DNA of 22,900 bases from XBB1006 sp051877515 (GTDB taxonomy: Bacteria; Bacillota; Clostridia; Lachnospirales; Lachnospiraceae): the NCBI GenBank assembly GCA_051877515.1, contig JBJEIY010000051.1, forward strand, positions 1 through 22,900, in the 5' to 3' direction. This document shows positions 12,988 to 21,430 of this stretch, piece by piece. Both the position numbers and the translations under genes were made by a program. The notes below the pieces were generated by a model. It searched no databases. It saw only the letters and a list, made by a program, of their open reading frames with translations, and had not been told where the DNA came from. Numbering within the stretch: position 1 is the first letter of the stretch; each line of letters begins with the position of its first letter.

Positions 12988-14760
12988 TTATTCTTCTATT
13001 TCATTAATCCCAAACCGTTCTTCATACTCGTTATACAGTCGCTCGTATTCTTCCCGATTCAGCTGTTTTACATTTCGCAGATACTTATGGGTACTGAAAT
13101 CCGTTCCTTCGGTTTCCAGCATTGCTACAGCGATATTGGAGCAGTGTGCTGCGATTCGCTCAAAGTCTGTCAGGATATTATTGAATGCAAAACTCTGCTT
13201 CATCTCGCATACACCGGTACGCAACCGGGAAATATGACGGGACTTCATTTCATTACACATTCCAACAATGAGACGACGTAACGGTTCCACTCTGGTAGCG
13301 GTATCTGTGTCATCTGCACAAAACGCATCCACTGTCATGTTTAAGATCTCCATCACGGCTTCCCGTAACTTATTCAGCTCGTCTAATGCTTCCCCTGAGA
13401 ATTTCAATCTTTTCTCACTGAGTTCATTGGCAGACTTGGAGATATTTACAGCATGGTCACCCAGACGCTCAAAGTCTCCGATGGTATGCAAAAACACACT
13501 GGCCAGCTTGCTTTGCTGCTCATTCATATCCCGTCCGGTAATCTTCATTAGATAGGTGCCAAGCTTGTCCTCATATTTATCGATGACATTTTCTTTTTCC
13601 TGAATCTTGGCAAACCGGTCATCCGAATAGTTGTCCAGAAGATCCATGGCCCGCATGATATTCTTTCTGGCCTGATTTGCCATTCCGTTAATGGCGGTAT
13701 GGCTCTGTCCGATGGCCAAAGCCGGATAATCTAAGAAGCGCTCCTCCAGAAGATCGAAATCTGCCTGATCCTGTTTTTCCTCATCGGAATCTTTGACCAG
13801 GGTAAATACCAGTTTCTCAATCCCCTTGATAAACGGAAACAGGATGCACACCGTAGCCACACGGAATACCGTATTCAGGATGGCAATTCCAATCGGGCTC
13901 ATGGTCATATCCAAAAATTGGAAATGGACAACTGCATTCACGGAATAAAATGCAATGGACCAGAAGATCATACCAAACAAATCATTTATTAGATAGATCA
14001 ATGCGGTTCTTTTTCCATTCTTGTTTGTTCCGATGGAAGATAATAAAACCGGGCATGCTGCACCGACTCCGATACCCATGGTAATGGGAAATGCAGTTGC
14101 GAAACTGATGGCTCCCGTCACAGACAACGCCTGTAAAATACCAATGGATGCCGACGCACTTTGAATCACTGCCGTAAAAGCGATACCCACCAGAATACCC
14201 ATAAACGGATTGGAGAACATGGTAAGCAGATTGGTGAAATGCGGATTGGTTTTCAGAGGCGCTACTGCACCACTCATGGTCTGCATTCCTATCATTAAGA
14301 TAGAAAAGCCCAGCATAATATCGCCTACCGTACGGTAAATATTCTTCTTTGGTATCATTTTAAACAGGATACCGATAATCGCCACCAGTGCCGAAATCGT
14401 TGCCGTAGACAGCAACTGTGCAATTCCTTCCGAACCTTCAATGTAAGATAAACACAGGATCCAGCCTGTGATACTGGTTCCGATATTGGCTCCCATAATG
14501 ATACCCATAGCCTGGGCAACCTTCATCATACCGGAGTTTACAAAACCTACCACCATAACGGTAGTGGCAGATGAGGACTGAATAACCGCCGTCACTGCCG
14601 ATCCCAGTAAAACTCCTTTAATCGGTGTACTGGTCAGTTTATATAAGATCAACTCCAGCTTGGCTCCTGCTGCCTTCTTTAATCCGTCTCCCATCAGGGA
14701 CATTCCAAACAAAAACAGGGCTACGCCTGATAGCAATGATAAAATTGATGTGATTCCCAT
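12988..14760 (-). CDS. Na+/phosphate cotransporter family protein with PhoU-like C-terminal domain
   Basis: A 590-residue membrane protein. Two inverted-repeat halves each carry the QSS/QSA motif of the Na/Pi-cotransporter (SLC34-like) family: GSAVTAVIQSSSATTVMVVGFVNSGMM (about 54-80) and GIAFTAVIQSASASIGILQALSVTGAIS (about 192-219). Eight or more hydrophobic segments occupy residues 1-330. Residues about 345-555 are soluble and helical, resembling PhoU repeats (NAINGMANQARKNIMRAMDLL..., HTIGDFERLGDHAVNISKSANEL, ILTDFERIAAHCSNIAVAM), which contain the E/D-rich metal-binding signature FERxxDHxxNI. Such proteins import phosphate driven by sodium and the PhoU tail is thought to regulate it. Monocistronic: own promoter and terminator, divergent from the sensor kinase. 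Confidence 0.93.
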   Translation of the reverse strand: MGITSILSLLSGVALFLFGMSLMGDGLKKAAGAKLELILYKLTSTPIKGVLLGSAVTAVIQSSSATTVMVVGFVNSGMMKVAQAMGIIMGANIGTSITGWILCLSYIEGSEGIAQLLSTATISALVAIIGILFKMIPKKNIYRTVGDIMLGFSILMIGMQTMSGAVAPLKTNPHFTNLLTMFSNPFMGILVGIAFTAVIQSASASIGILQALSVTGAISFATAFPITMGIGVGAACPVLLSSIGTNKNGKRTALIYLINDLFGMIFWSIAFYSVNAVVHFQFLDMTMSPIGIAILNTVFRVATVCILFPFIKGIEKLVFTLVKDSDEEKQDQADFDLLEERFLDYPALAIGQSHTAINGMANQARKNIMRAMDLLDNYSDDRFAKIQEKENVIDKYEDKLGTYLMKITGRDMNEQQSKLASVFLHTIGDFERLGDHAVNISKSANELSEKRLKFSGEALDELNKLREAVMEILNMTVDAFCADDTDTATRVEPLRRLIVGMCNEMKSRHISRLRTGVCEMKQSFAFNNILTDFERIAAHCSNIAVAMLETEGTDFSTHKYLRNVKQLNREEYERLYNEYEERFGINEIEE

Positions 14761-14835
14761 ATCATGATCCTTTTCATTGTATAATATGTTTTTGAGCTTT
14801 GATTACATCAAACCATTTAAATCCAAGTCTTTTCC

Positions 14836-14865
14836 ATTATATACCACATCTCCTGTTTTTTACAA
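14836..14865 (-). promoter_or_regulatory. Promoter of the Na+/phosphate cotransporter gene
   Basis: Minus strand -35 TTGTAA (14860-14865), 18-nt spacer, consensus -10 TATAAT (14836-14841), about 75 nt upstream of the start codon. Confidence 0.6.
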
Positions 14866-14911
14866 TCCCATCTTTTCTTCTATATATATCTGTTTTCTTT
14901 CCATTAGAGCA

Positions 14912-14940
14912 TTGACACTAAAATAATTTTGTAATTAAAT
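14912..14940 (+). promoter_or_regulatory. Promoter of the hybrid sensor kinase gene
   Basis: Consensus -35 TTGACA (14912-14917), 17-nt spacer, -10 TTAAAT (14935-14940), about 40 nt before the start codon at 14980; ribosome site GGGGGA. The 220-bp divergent gap holds this and the oppositely oriented transporter promoter. Confidence 0.6.
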
Positions 14941-14979
14941 ATAATTAGTTTCTAATTTCTGAATTATGGGGGATGTGAG

Positions 14980-17775
14980 ATGAAACCGCGCAACGATTCT
15001 GCAGCATTGTATAAGCATTATTACCTGTTGACGATAGTAATTTTCTTTTTTTCAGTTGTTTTCTTTTTGTTATACCCGAATTATGCCTTCGCAACCCAGA
15101 AAACTGTCCGGGTGGGATGGTTTTATCAGGAAAATATCCAGGAAGGTTCTCTTCCCGGAAAACTTCACGGCTACAATTATGAGTATTTGCAGAAAATAGC
15201 CCTTTATACCGGCTGGAGTTATGAGTTTGTTTTTGCGGATTGGGACAAATGTGAACAGATGCTCGCCGACGGCGAGATCGATCTTCTTGGCTATGTATCC
15301 AAAACAGAATCCCGTATTGTCCGGTATTCTTTCAGTTCTACCGAAAGTGGCCGTGTCAATCTCTATCTTGTGTCAGCCGACCACGATGCACCCTATATCA
15401 CCGGAGATTTCAGTGAACTGCAGGGTGCCACCATCGCCACCATCTCTTCCGGTTTCCGTACTGCATTTCTGGATTCCATCGCACAGAAACATGGTGTACA
15501 TATAAACTATAAGATCTATAATACACAACAAGACTGCTATCAGGCTCTGGATAACGGTCAGGTAGACTATGCCTATGTCAGTGATATCGGGAATAATTCC
15601 GACTACAGAACCGTTTTGCAGCTTCCTGAGCAACCTTTCTACTTTGCGATCAACTCAAAGCGGGATGATCTGCGCACACAGCTGGACGATGCCATGACCT
15701 CTATTATGGCTTCTAACGGCGATTTTAACAATGAATTGGAGAAAAAGTATGTTTCCGACTCCAAATCAAGAAATCCTGTAGCCTATACCCGGAGTGAGCA
15801 AAAATACATTGATACCTGCAGTATAATCCGTGTTGCGATTTCCCAGAACAATTATCCTATGGCCTATCAGGATGATTATGGAACGCATCAGGGATTCTTA
15901 TTTGACTTTCTGGATCTTTTGTCTGAAGAATCCGGTTTACGGTTCCGACTGATCTATTACAAGGATTATTCTACTGCTCTTACGGCTGTAAAAGACGGGA
16001 TGGCGGATATCACATTACAACTTCCCAATAATTACAGCTTTGCCCATAATCGAAACATGATCCTGTCTCAACCATTTATTACTATCCAGCATGGCCTGAT
16101 CCACAAAAAAGCAAATTCCGTTAAGACCATTGGTGTGCAAAACGGACAGTTTGTGGATCCTGCGCTATCCGGAAACACGGACTATGAGCTTTCTTTCTAT
16201 AAATCCATAGAGGAATGCATGTCGGATATAGAGAGTGAGAAGGTAGATTCTGCCCTTGTTAACATTTATCTGTACCAAAGATTAGTGCAACAATATACGG
16301 ATTCCAATTATCAGTTTGAACCACTTGCATACGGAAACATCTCCTACTGCATCGGGATCAATCAGGATTGCAATCCGCAATTAATCTATATCCTGGATAA
16401 AACCATCGGAAACATCAGTGAAGATAAGGCAATGGCCATGCTGGCGGCCAGTTCCAGTGTGGCACCCAAAACTTCTTTTTCACAATGGATCCATAATAAC
16501 CGGTTTCTCCTTTTGTCACTTTTGGTAGTGCTTGTTGGGATCATCTTCTATTTTGTGTTCTTTTTCCAGCGACAGCTTACCAATTTGGAGAAAAAGGCCA
16601 ACCTGGCCTTATCTGAGAAAAACCGGGAATTGGAAAAGGCCAATGCTGCCAAATCCGATTTTTTGTCCCGGACTTCTCATGACTTAAGAACTCCCATGAA
16701 TGCCATTATCGGTCTGACTGCTCTGGCCATGGACGATGATTCGGTCATGAAAAAGGATATGTATTTAAGCCAGATCGCCAACTCCAGTGAACTTCTTCTG
16801 GGGCTGATCAATGACGTACTGGACATGGATAAGATTGAAAACGGCGCTATCGAACTTCATCCACAGCCATACTCCTATGCCGAATTTACGCAGCTGATCC
16901 GGAATATGATCACTCCGCTGTGTCGTAAGAAGAACATAGACTTTATTTTTGAAGAAATTCCCCATGGTCGGTCCATCCTGGTGGATCGTGTCCGGTTTAA
17001 TCAGATCTTCTTCAATTTATTATCCAATGCGGTGAAGTTTACGCCCCAGAACGGAACCATCGTTTTTGACGTCAATGCCGGTGCCGTTCATGATAATGAA
17101 GTGGAACTGGACTTTTTAATCGCAGATACCGGAATCGGAATGAGTGATGAATTCATGGCGCATATGTACGAACCGTTTTCTCAGGAAGAACGTCCTGCCT
17201 CGTCACAGGCAATCGGCTCCGGTCTGGGTCTTGCCATTGTAAAAAGTATGGTTGATCTTATGGGCGGAACCATCGACGTACAAAGCCATTTAGATGAGGG
17301 AACTATTTTCCTGGTTCACCTGACAGCGCCTGTTGTAACAGAATCCGTAACTGCATCTTCCGCAATTGATATCGAAAAACTGAATGCCGTTCTGAGGAAC
17401 AAAAGGATCCTGCTGACAGACGACCAGCCGTTAAATCTGGAAGTTGCCAAAAAAATCCTGGAGAAAAAAGAAATCCAGGTTACCATCGCTTCTGATGGTT
17501 CCGAAGCACTCAAGATATTTTCCCAGTCTGACATAGGATATTTTGATGCCATTCTTATGGATATCCGTATGCCAAAGATGAACGGACTGGAAGCCACTAA
17601 ATCGATCCGTGCCCTGTTCCGGGAAGATGCGAAACGGATCCCCATTATTGCCATGACTGCCAATACGCTGGATGAAGATCGAAACGAAGCTACTGCAGCG
17701 GGAATGAATGCACATCTGGGTAAACCCATTGTGCCCAAAGAATTGTTTGAATGCCTGTATGAATGGCTCAACTGA
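14980..17775 (+). CDS. Hybrid sensor histidine kinase with two periplasmic-type solute-binding domains (BvgS-like)
   Basis: A 931-residue protein. N-terminal signal anchor (about 13-38), two extracytoplasmic SBP_bac_3-type domains (about 40-270 starting TVRVGWFYQENIQEG, and 280-495 starting IIRVAISQNNYPMAY), a transmembrane helix (about 509-530), a coiled linker, then the cytoplasmic kinase: H-box SRTSHDLRTPMNAIIGL with phospho-accepting His567, N-box FNLLSNAVKFTP, G-boxes DTGIGMS (about 716) and GSGLGLAI (about 746). A C-terminal receiver domain follows (ILLTDDQPLNLEVAKKILEKK) with phospho-accepting Asp861 in AILMDIRMPKMNGLEA. No HPt domain is present, so phosphate must leave through a separate HPt protein or the receiver acts alone. 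Ligand is unknown; SBP_3 domains usually bind amino acids. No response regulator is adjacent, so it is an orphan hybrid kinase. Confidence 0.93.
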   Translation: MKPRNDSAALYKHYYLLTIVIFFFSVVFFLLYPNYAFATQKTVRVGWFYQENIQEGSLPGKLHGYNYEYLQKIALYTGWSYEFVFADWDKCEQMLADGEIDLLGYVSKTESRIVRYSFSSTESGRVNLYLVSADHDAPYITGDFSELQGATIATISSGFRTAFLDSIAQKHGVHINYKIYNTQQDCYQALDNGQVDYAYVSDIGNNSDYRTVLQLPEQPFYFAINSKRDDLRTQLDDAMTSIMASNGDFNNELEKKYVSDSKSRNPVAYTRSEQKYIDTCSIIRVAISQNNYPMAYQDDYGTHQGFLFDFLDLLSEESGLRFRLIYYKDYSTALTAVKDGMADITLQLPNNYSFAHNRNMILSQPFITIQHGLIHKKANSVKTIGVQNGQFVDPALSGNTDYELSFYKSIEECMSDIESEKVDSALVNIYLYQRLVQQYTDSNYQFEPLAYGNISYCIGINQDCNPQLIYILDKTIGNISEDKAMAMLAASSSVAPKTSFSQWIHNNRFLLLSLLVVLVGIIFYFVFFFQRQLTNLEKKANLALSEKNRELEKANAAKSDFLSRTSHDLRTPMNAIIGLTALAMDDDSVMKKDMYLSQIANSSELLLGLINDVLDMDKIENGAIELHPQPYSYAEFTQLIRNMITPLCRKKNIDFIFEEIPHGRSILVDRVRFNQIFFNLLSNAVKFTPQNGTIVFDVNAGAVHDNEVELDFLIADTGIGMSDEFMAHMYEPFSQEERPASSQAIGSGLGLAIVKSMVDLMGGTIDVQSHLDEGTIFLVHLTAPVVTESVTASSAIDIEKLNAVLRNKRILLTDDQPLNLEVAKKILEKKEIQVTIASDGSEALKIFSQSDIGYFDAILMDIRMPKMNGLEATKSIRALFREDAKRIPIIAMTANTLDEDRNEATAAGMNAHLGKPIVPKELFECLYEWLN

Positions 17776-17779
17776 TAAT

Positions 17780-17810
17780 CCGGCCACCTTTGTGGCCGGT
17801 GTTTTCTTGT
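17780..17810 (+). terminator. Terminator of the hybrid sensor kinase gene
   Basis: CCGGCCAC (17780-17787) and GTGGCCGG (17792-17799), 8 bp and very GC-rich, 4-nt loop, then TGTTTTCTTGT. It starts 4 nt after the stop codon. Confidence 0.92.
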
Positions 17811-17835
17811 ATTGCTGATTATTTTATGTTAGAAT
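17807..17835 (+). promoter_or_regulatory. glmS promoter
   Basis: -35 TTGTAT (17807-17812, overlapping the preceding terminator tail), 17-nt spacer, -10 TAGAAT (17830-17835) with an extended TG. The resulting leader is only about 25 nt. Confidence 0.55.
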
Positions 17836-17867
17836 GAATAGTATTTAAAAAAGAGGAGAATTTCATT

Positions 17868-19682
17868 ATGTGTGGAATCATTGGATATACCGGCCCTTTG
17901 GCCGCACAAGACATCCTGCTGGATGGTCTTGCAAAACTGGAATACCGTGGATATGACAGCGCCGGAATCGCTTATGTCACAGAAAATTCCCGCAGTATTT
18001 CCATTCGCAAAACAGCCGGAAAGGTGAATGATCTGCGGGCAATCTGTGAAGAGAACTCTACCACCTGCGGAATCGGACATACACGTTGGGCTACCCACGG
18101 CGGTGTGACTAACGCCAATGCCCATCCCCATAAATGTGGAAATGTTGCCCTCATTCACAATGGAATCATTGAAAACTACCATGAACTGATCAGTAAATTC
18201 GATCTGGCTAAAGATCTTGTCTCTGAAACGGATACGGAAGTGGCCTGTGCCCTGCTCAACAAATTATACAATGGCGATCCTACAGCCACTATCCGCAAAG
18301 TGGTTTCCCTGTTAAACGGAACTTTTGCATTCTGTATTATGTTTATTGATAAGCCGGGCAACATCTACTGTGTCCGTAACGTCAGCCCTCTGGTGGCATC
18401 CCATTGTAAGGATGGTTCCTTTATTGCATCAGATCTGACTGCTTTTATCAATCATACCAAACGCTACTTCATCGTTCCGGAATATACGATCATGACTGTT
18501 CGTGAAGATGGTATCCAGTTAGAGGATTTGGAAGGTCATCATGTGGAGCCGGACTATATGGAAGTAAACTGGGATGTAACTGCTGCCCAGAAAGACGGCT
18601 ATCCATATTTTATGTTAAAGGAAATCCACGAGCAGCCGGATGCCATTGTCCGTACCATTACCCCACGTCTCAAAGACGGTCTTCCGGATTTTGCCGAGGA
18701 CGGTTTGCCGGATTCCTTCTTTGAAGATGTACACGATATTACCGTAGTGGCTTGCGGAACCGCGATGTATGCGGGAATGGTGGGAAAGACTCTTTTACAG
18801 AAATATCTCCGTATTCCTGTAAACGTAGCCATTGCCTCTGAATTCCGTTATGAACAGCCTATTCTGAATGAACATTCCGTAGTGATCGTGGTATCCCAGT
18901 CAGGAGAAACCATTGATACCTTAGAAGCCTTAAGGCTGGCTAATAAATATACCAAAAAAACGCTTGCACTGGTCAATGTAAAAGGTTCTTCCATTGCAAG
19001 AGAAAGTAACTATGTTCTGTACACTCATGCAGGTCCGGAAATTGCTGTGGCCAGTACCAAGGCCTATACCGTGCAAGCTTCCATGTTCTATTTACTGACG
19101 GCAAAATTAGGATTGGTACAGCATAAGATGGATGAACCGACGGTCCGCCATTTTATCAGATCTTTGGAAATGGTACCGGAAAACATTAAAAACACCCTTC
19201 AGATGGCGGATGATATCAAAGCTCTTACCAGCCGTATGCTCAATGCAGAACATGCCTTTTTCATTGGAAGAGGCCTTGATTATACTCTGTCTATGGAAGG
19301 TGCCCTGAAGTTAAAGGAGATTTCCTACATCCATGCGGAAGCCTACGCGGCAGGAGAATTAAAACACGGAACCATCGCTCTTGTAAGCGAAGGAATCCCG
19401 GTCATCGCCGTGGCCAGCCAGCAGCATGTTTACAGTAAGGTGATTTCCAACATCCGGGAAGTAAAGGCCCGCGGTGCTTATGTGATCCTGCTTAGCAAGG
19501 ATAAGAGCATTACGGATGATTCCATCTGTGATGTACATATCAGTCTTCCTGAGGTGGATGACGATTTTACCATGTTCGAATCTGTAACTATTTTCCAGCT
19601 GATTGCCTACTATACGGCTGTAGGCAAAGGCTTGAATCCGGATCAGCCGAGAAATCTGGCGAAATCCGTTACCGTAGAATAA
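17868..19682 (+). CDS. glmS: Glutamine-fructose-6-phosphate aminotransferase (isomerising)
   Basis: A 604-residue full-length GlmS (E. coli 609). It makes glucosamine-6-phosphate from fructose-6-phosphate and glutamine, the first step to UDP-GlcNAc and cell wall. MCGIIGYTG gives the Ntn nucleophile Cys2; the glutaminase domain continues through GIGHTRWATHGGVTNANAHPH and HNGIIENY (1-220). Two SIS sugar-isomerase domains follow, with VVACGTAMYAGMVGK and VSQSGETIDTLEAL in the first and GRGLDYTLSMEGALKLKEISYIHAEAYAAGELKHG in the second, ending in KSVTVE. Ribosome site GAGGAG at the right distance. No glmS ribozyme can fit in the short leader, which is unlike Bacillus and many Clostridia. Single gene, bounded by terminators. 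Confidence 0.98.
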   Translation: MCGIIGYTGPLAAQDILLDGLAKLEYRGYDSAGIAYVTENSRSISIRKTAGKVNDLRAICEENSTTCGIGHTRWATHGGVTNANAHPHKCGNVALIHNGIIENYHELISKFDLAKDLVSETDTEVACALLNKLYNGDPTATIRKVVSLLNGTFAFCIMFIDKPGNIYCVRNVSPLVASHCKDGSFIASDLTAFINHTKRYFIVPEYTIMTVREDGIQLEDLEGHHVEPDYMEVNWDVTAAQKDGYPYFMLKEIHEQPDAIVRTITPRLKDGLPDFAEDGLPDSFFEDVHDITVVACGTAMYAGMVGKTLLQKYLRIPVNVAIASEFRYEQPILNEHSVVIVVSQSGETIDTLEALRLANKYTKKTLALVNVKGSSIARESNYVLYTHAGPEIAVASTKAYTVQASMFYLLTAKLGLVQHKMDEPTVRHFIRSLEMVPENIKNTLQMADDIKALTSRMLNAEHAFFIGRGLDYTLSMEGALKLKEISYIHAEAYAAGELKHGTIALVSEGIPVIAVASQQHVYSKVISNIREVKARGAYVILLSKDKSITDDSICDVHISLPEVDDDFTMFESVTIFQLIAYYTAVGKGLNPDQPRNLAKSVTVE

Positions 19683-19684
19683 AT

Positions 19685-19714
19685 ATAAGAAAGCTTGCAA
19701 GCAATCTTTCTTAT
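19685..19714 (+). other. 9-bp hairpin directly after glmS
   Basis: ATAAGAAAG (19685-19693) pairs with CTTTCTTAT (19706-19714). AT-rich, no T-run; probably a 3' stabilising hairpin upstream of the main terminator. Confidence 0.5.
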
Positions 19715-19720
19715 TATGTT

Positions 19721-19776
19721 AAAAAACCGTTTCTGCCGGTATTGATACGGCTGAAACGGTTTCTTTTTGCTTTTTT
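19721..19776. terminator. Bidirectional terminator between glmS and the SRP RNA gene
   Basis: AAACCGTTTC (19724-19733) pairs with GAAACGGTTT (19753-19762), with CCG/CGG inside. Plus strand tail CTTTTTGCTTTTTT (glmS); minus strand tail TTTTTT after the stem (SRP RNA). The two units converge on it. Confidence 0.88.
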
Positions 19777-19780
19777 AAAT

Positions 19781-20045
19781 CCGTGCATCCCGCTTTGAAT
19801 TGGTCGATGCATACGTTACCTTAACAGTTAGCTCGGCCCAGGCACCCCCACGGCACCCAGGAGATCCTCCTTAGTGCTGCTTTGTTCCCAACCTGACACG
19901 GTTCGGGGGTTCCCGTCGCGTAGGACCCGGACGTCAACACCACTTATTAAGGGCAGCTTTGCACCTTACAACCCGGGGCGGGATATCACCCTCACTATAG
20001 CGATGTAAGTACAGGGGGCCGCTGCTCCCCCGGCTGCACGGAAGC
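19781..20045 (-). ncRNA. ffs: Signal recognition particle RNA, large Bacillus type
   Basis: About 265 nt on the minus strand. The domain IV Ffh-binding hairpin is clear: GTCAGGTTGGGAACAAAGCAGC (19882-19903 region), with conserved GTGTTGACG, GGGAACCC and GAGCTAACTG blocks as in B. subtilis scRNA. The ends pair: CCGTGCA (near 20041) with TGCACGG (near 19781), the long helix 5 closure. The presence of the Alu domain shows the large form, typical of Bacilli and Clostridia. SRP RNA with Ffh targets membrane proteins cotranslationally. It lies just downstream of tadA, as in B. subtilis, but dnaX, normally next, is 12 kb away. Exact ends are inferred from pairing. Confidence 0.95.
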
Positions 20046-20050
20046 TTTAT

Positions 20051-20079
20051 ATCAATGCATACCATGGTATGCAGTTGAT
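20051..20079 (-). other. Long perfect palindrome in the SRP RNA leader, probable processing hairpin
   Basis: TGCATACCATGGTATGCA (20056-20073) is an 18-bp perfect palindrome, extended by ATCAA/TTGAT arms with one bulged base. It is transcribed just before the mature 5' end, and a double-stranded leader of this kind is a plausible RNase III target (B. subtilis scRNA precursor is cut by RNase III). Confidence 0.55.
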
Positions 20080-20092
20080 GACATGCTCAACT

Positions 20093-20121
20093 AGTATACC
20101 TTGTTTTGATATCCTTGTCAA
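20093..20121 (-). promoter_or_regulatory. SRP RNA promoter
   Basis: Minus strand consensus -35 TTGACA (20116-20121), 17-nt spacer, -10 TATACT (20093-20098). Transcription should start near 20086, about 40 nt before the mature RNA. Confidence 0.82.
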
Positions 20122-20128
20122 TGTCAGC

Positions 20129-20626
20129 TTAACTTTCTTCCATCCCTATAGTATGCTGTTTTTCTTCCTTTTTCCATTGGCGTAATTCCCGAAAAAAATT
20201 ACTGAGCATGGAGGAACACTCTTCTTCCAGCACTCCTCTGGTAATCTTCACCTGGTGGTTAAAAGCCTGCATATCCAATAGATTGATCACGGATCCCGCA
20301 CTTCCTGCCTTGGGATTCATGCAGCCGATGACCACTTCATCCATTCTCGCCTGCACAATGGCTCCCGCGCACATCTGACATGGCTCTAAGGTCACGTACA
20401 TGGTACATCCCTCCAGCCGCCAATCTCCCACCTTCTTGCTGGCTTTGCGTATGGCCGTAATCTCTGCATGGGATAAGGTGGACTTATCCGTATTGCGCCG
20501 GTTATATCCCCGGGCAATGATCTTTCCATCCCGCACGATCACACAACCAATGGGCACTTCTTTTAGAGCATATGCTTTTTTTGCTTGCCGGATGGCTTCT
20601 TTCATATATTTTACCGATTCTTCCAT
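20129..20626 (-). CDS. tadA: tRNA-specific adenosine deaminase
   Basis: A 165-residue zinc deaminase that converts A34 to inosine in tRNA-Arg(ACG). Signature residues: H53-A-E55 (LSHAEITAIRKA) and P82-C83-x-x-C86 (EPCQMCAGAI), with RNA-contacting GYNRRNTDKS. I use the ATG at 20626 (GGAG eight bases upstream) rather than the TTG at 20638, which is itself part of that ribosome site. It lies about 85 nt from the SRP RNA gene and in the same direction. The downstream extension GCMNPKAGSAGSVINLLDMQAFNHQVKITRGVLEEECSSMLSNFFRELR is canonical TadA. Divergent from the radical SAM gene. Confidence 0.96.
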   Translation of the reverse strand: MEESVKYMKEAIRQAKKAYALKEVPIGCVIVRDGKIIARGYNRRNTDKSTLSHAEITAIRKASKKVGDWRLEGCTMYVTLEPCQMCAGAIVQARMDEVVIGCMNPKAGSAGSVINLLDMQAFNHQVKITRGVLEEECSSMLSNFFRELRQWKKEEKQHTIGMEES

Positions 20627-20656
20627 GTGATTCTCCAACTGTACTTTTTCACAAAA

Positions 20657-20668
20657 AATGCTATACTG
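20657..20668 (+). promoter_or_regulatory. Extended -10 promoter for the radical SAM gene
   Basis: TGC followed by TATACT (about 20661-20666) with no good -35. A small CCCC-TAAC-GGGG hairpin with TTTATTTT after it (about 20688-20708) lies in the leader and could attenuate transcription; weak. Confidence 0.4.
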
Positions 20669-20731
20669 TAGTTATAACATATTTTGTCCCCTAACGGGGA
20701 TTTATTTTACATTAGGTAGATTGGAGATAAC

Positions 20732-21430
20732 ATGCAGATACACGGATTTGCCAAAACAACCTTGCTGGATTTCCCGAAACATGTGGCTGCTACTATTTTT
20801 ACCGGTAGCTGTAATTTTCGTTGTCCATTTTGCCAAAATGGAGATCTGGTTTTGCACCCTGCTAAAGTGCCTGTGATCTCTGAGGATGAAATCCTCTGCA
20901 CCCTTAACAAGCGTCGATCCATTGTGGAAGGAGTATGCATTACCGGAGGAGAACCCACCTTACAGCCGGATTTAAAAGAGTTTATCCAAAAGATCCGGGA
21001 TATGGGCTTTCTTGTGAAACTGGATACCAACGGCTACCGCCCGGAAGTGTTGGAAGAGCTGCTTGATGAACATCTTCTGGACTATGTGGCTATGGATATT
21101 AAGAACTGTCCGGAAAAATATGCCATGACCTGTGGGATCCCGCATTTGGATCTGGGGAGGATCAATTCTTCCATAGAACTTCTGCTCCAAAAAACCATCC
21201 CTTTTGAGTTTCGTACCACTGTGGTCCGGCAATTTCATACAAAGGAAGACTTTGAAAAAATCGGGCAGTGGATCCGGGGTACGGATGCCTATTTTCTGCA
21301 ATCTTACCGGGATAGTGACCGGGTGATCTCACCGGGCTTTTCACCTTATTCCATAGAAGAGCTAAAAGAAATACAAAATATCCTACTGCCATATATTCCA
21401 TCAGTAGAACTTCGAGGAGTGGACGGATGA
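20732..21430 (+). CDS. Radical SAM anaerobic ribonucleotide reductase-activating protein (NrdG2-like)
   Basis: A 232-residue radical SAM protein with the [4Fe-4S] motif C27-x3-C31-x2-C34 (GSCNFRCPFCQNGDLV) and the SAM-contact motif GGEP (72-75). The N-terminus MQIHGFAKTTLLDFPKHVAATIFTGSC is characteristic of the longer NrdG-like family (TIGR02495 type, about 230 residues), distinct from short NrdG of about 155. Such enzymes place the glycyl radical on anaerobic class III ribonucleotide reductase. No nrdD gene is in the window, so the partner is elsewhere or different, for instance another glycyl-radical enzyme. It overlaps the next gene by 4 nt (ATGA). Confidence 0.85.
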   Translation: MQIHGFAKTTLLDFPKHVAATIFTGSCNFRCPFCQNGDLVLHPAKVPVISEDEILCTLNKRRSIVEGVCITGGEPTLQPDLKEFIQKIRDMGFLVKLDTNGYRPEVLEELLDEHLLDYVAMDIKNCPEKYAMTCGIPHLDLGRINSSIELLLQKTIPFEFRTTVVRQFHTKEDFEKIGQWIRGTDAYFLQSYRDSDRVISPGFSPYSIEELKEIQNILLPYIPSVELRGVDG

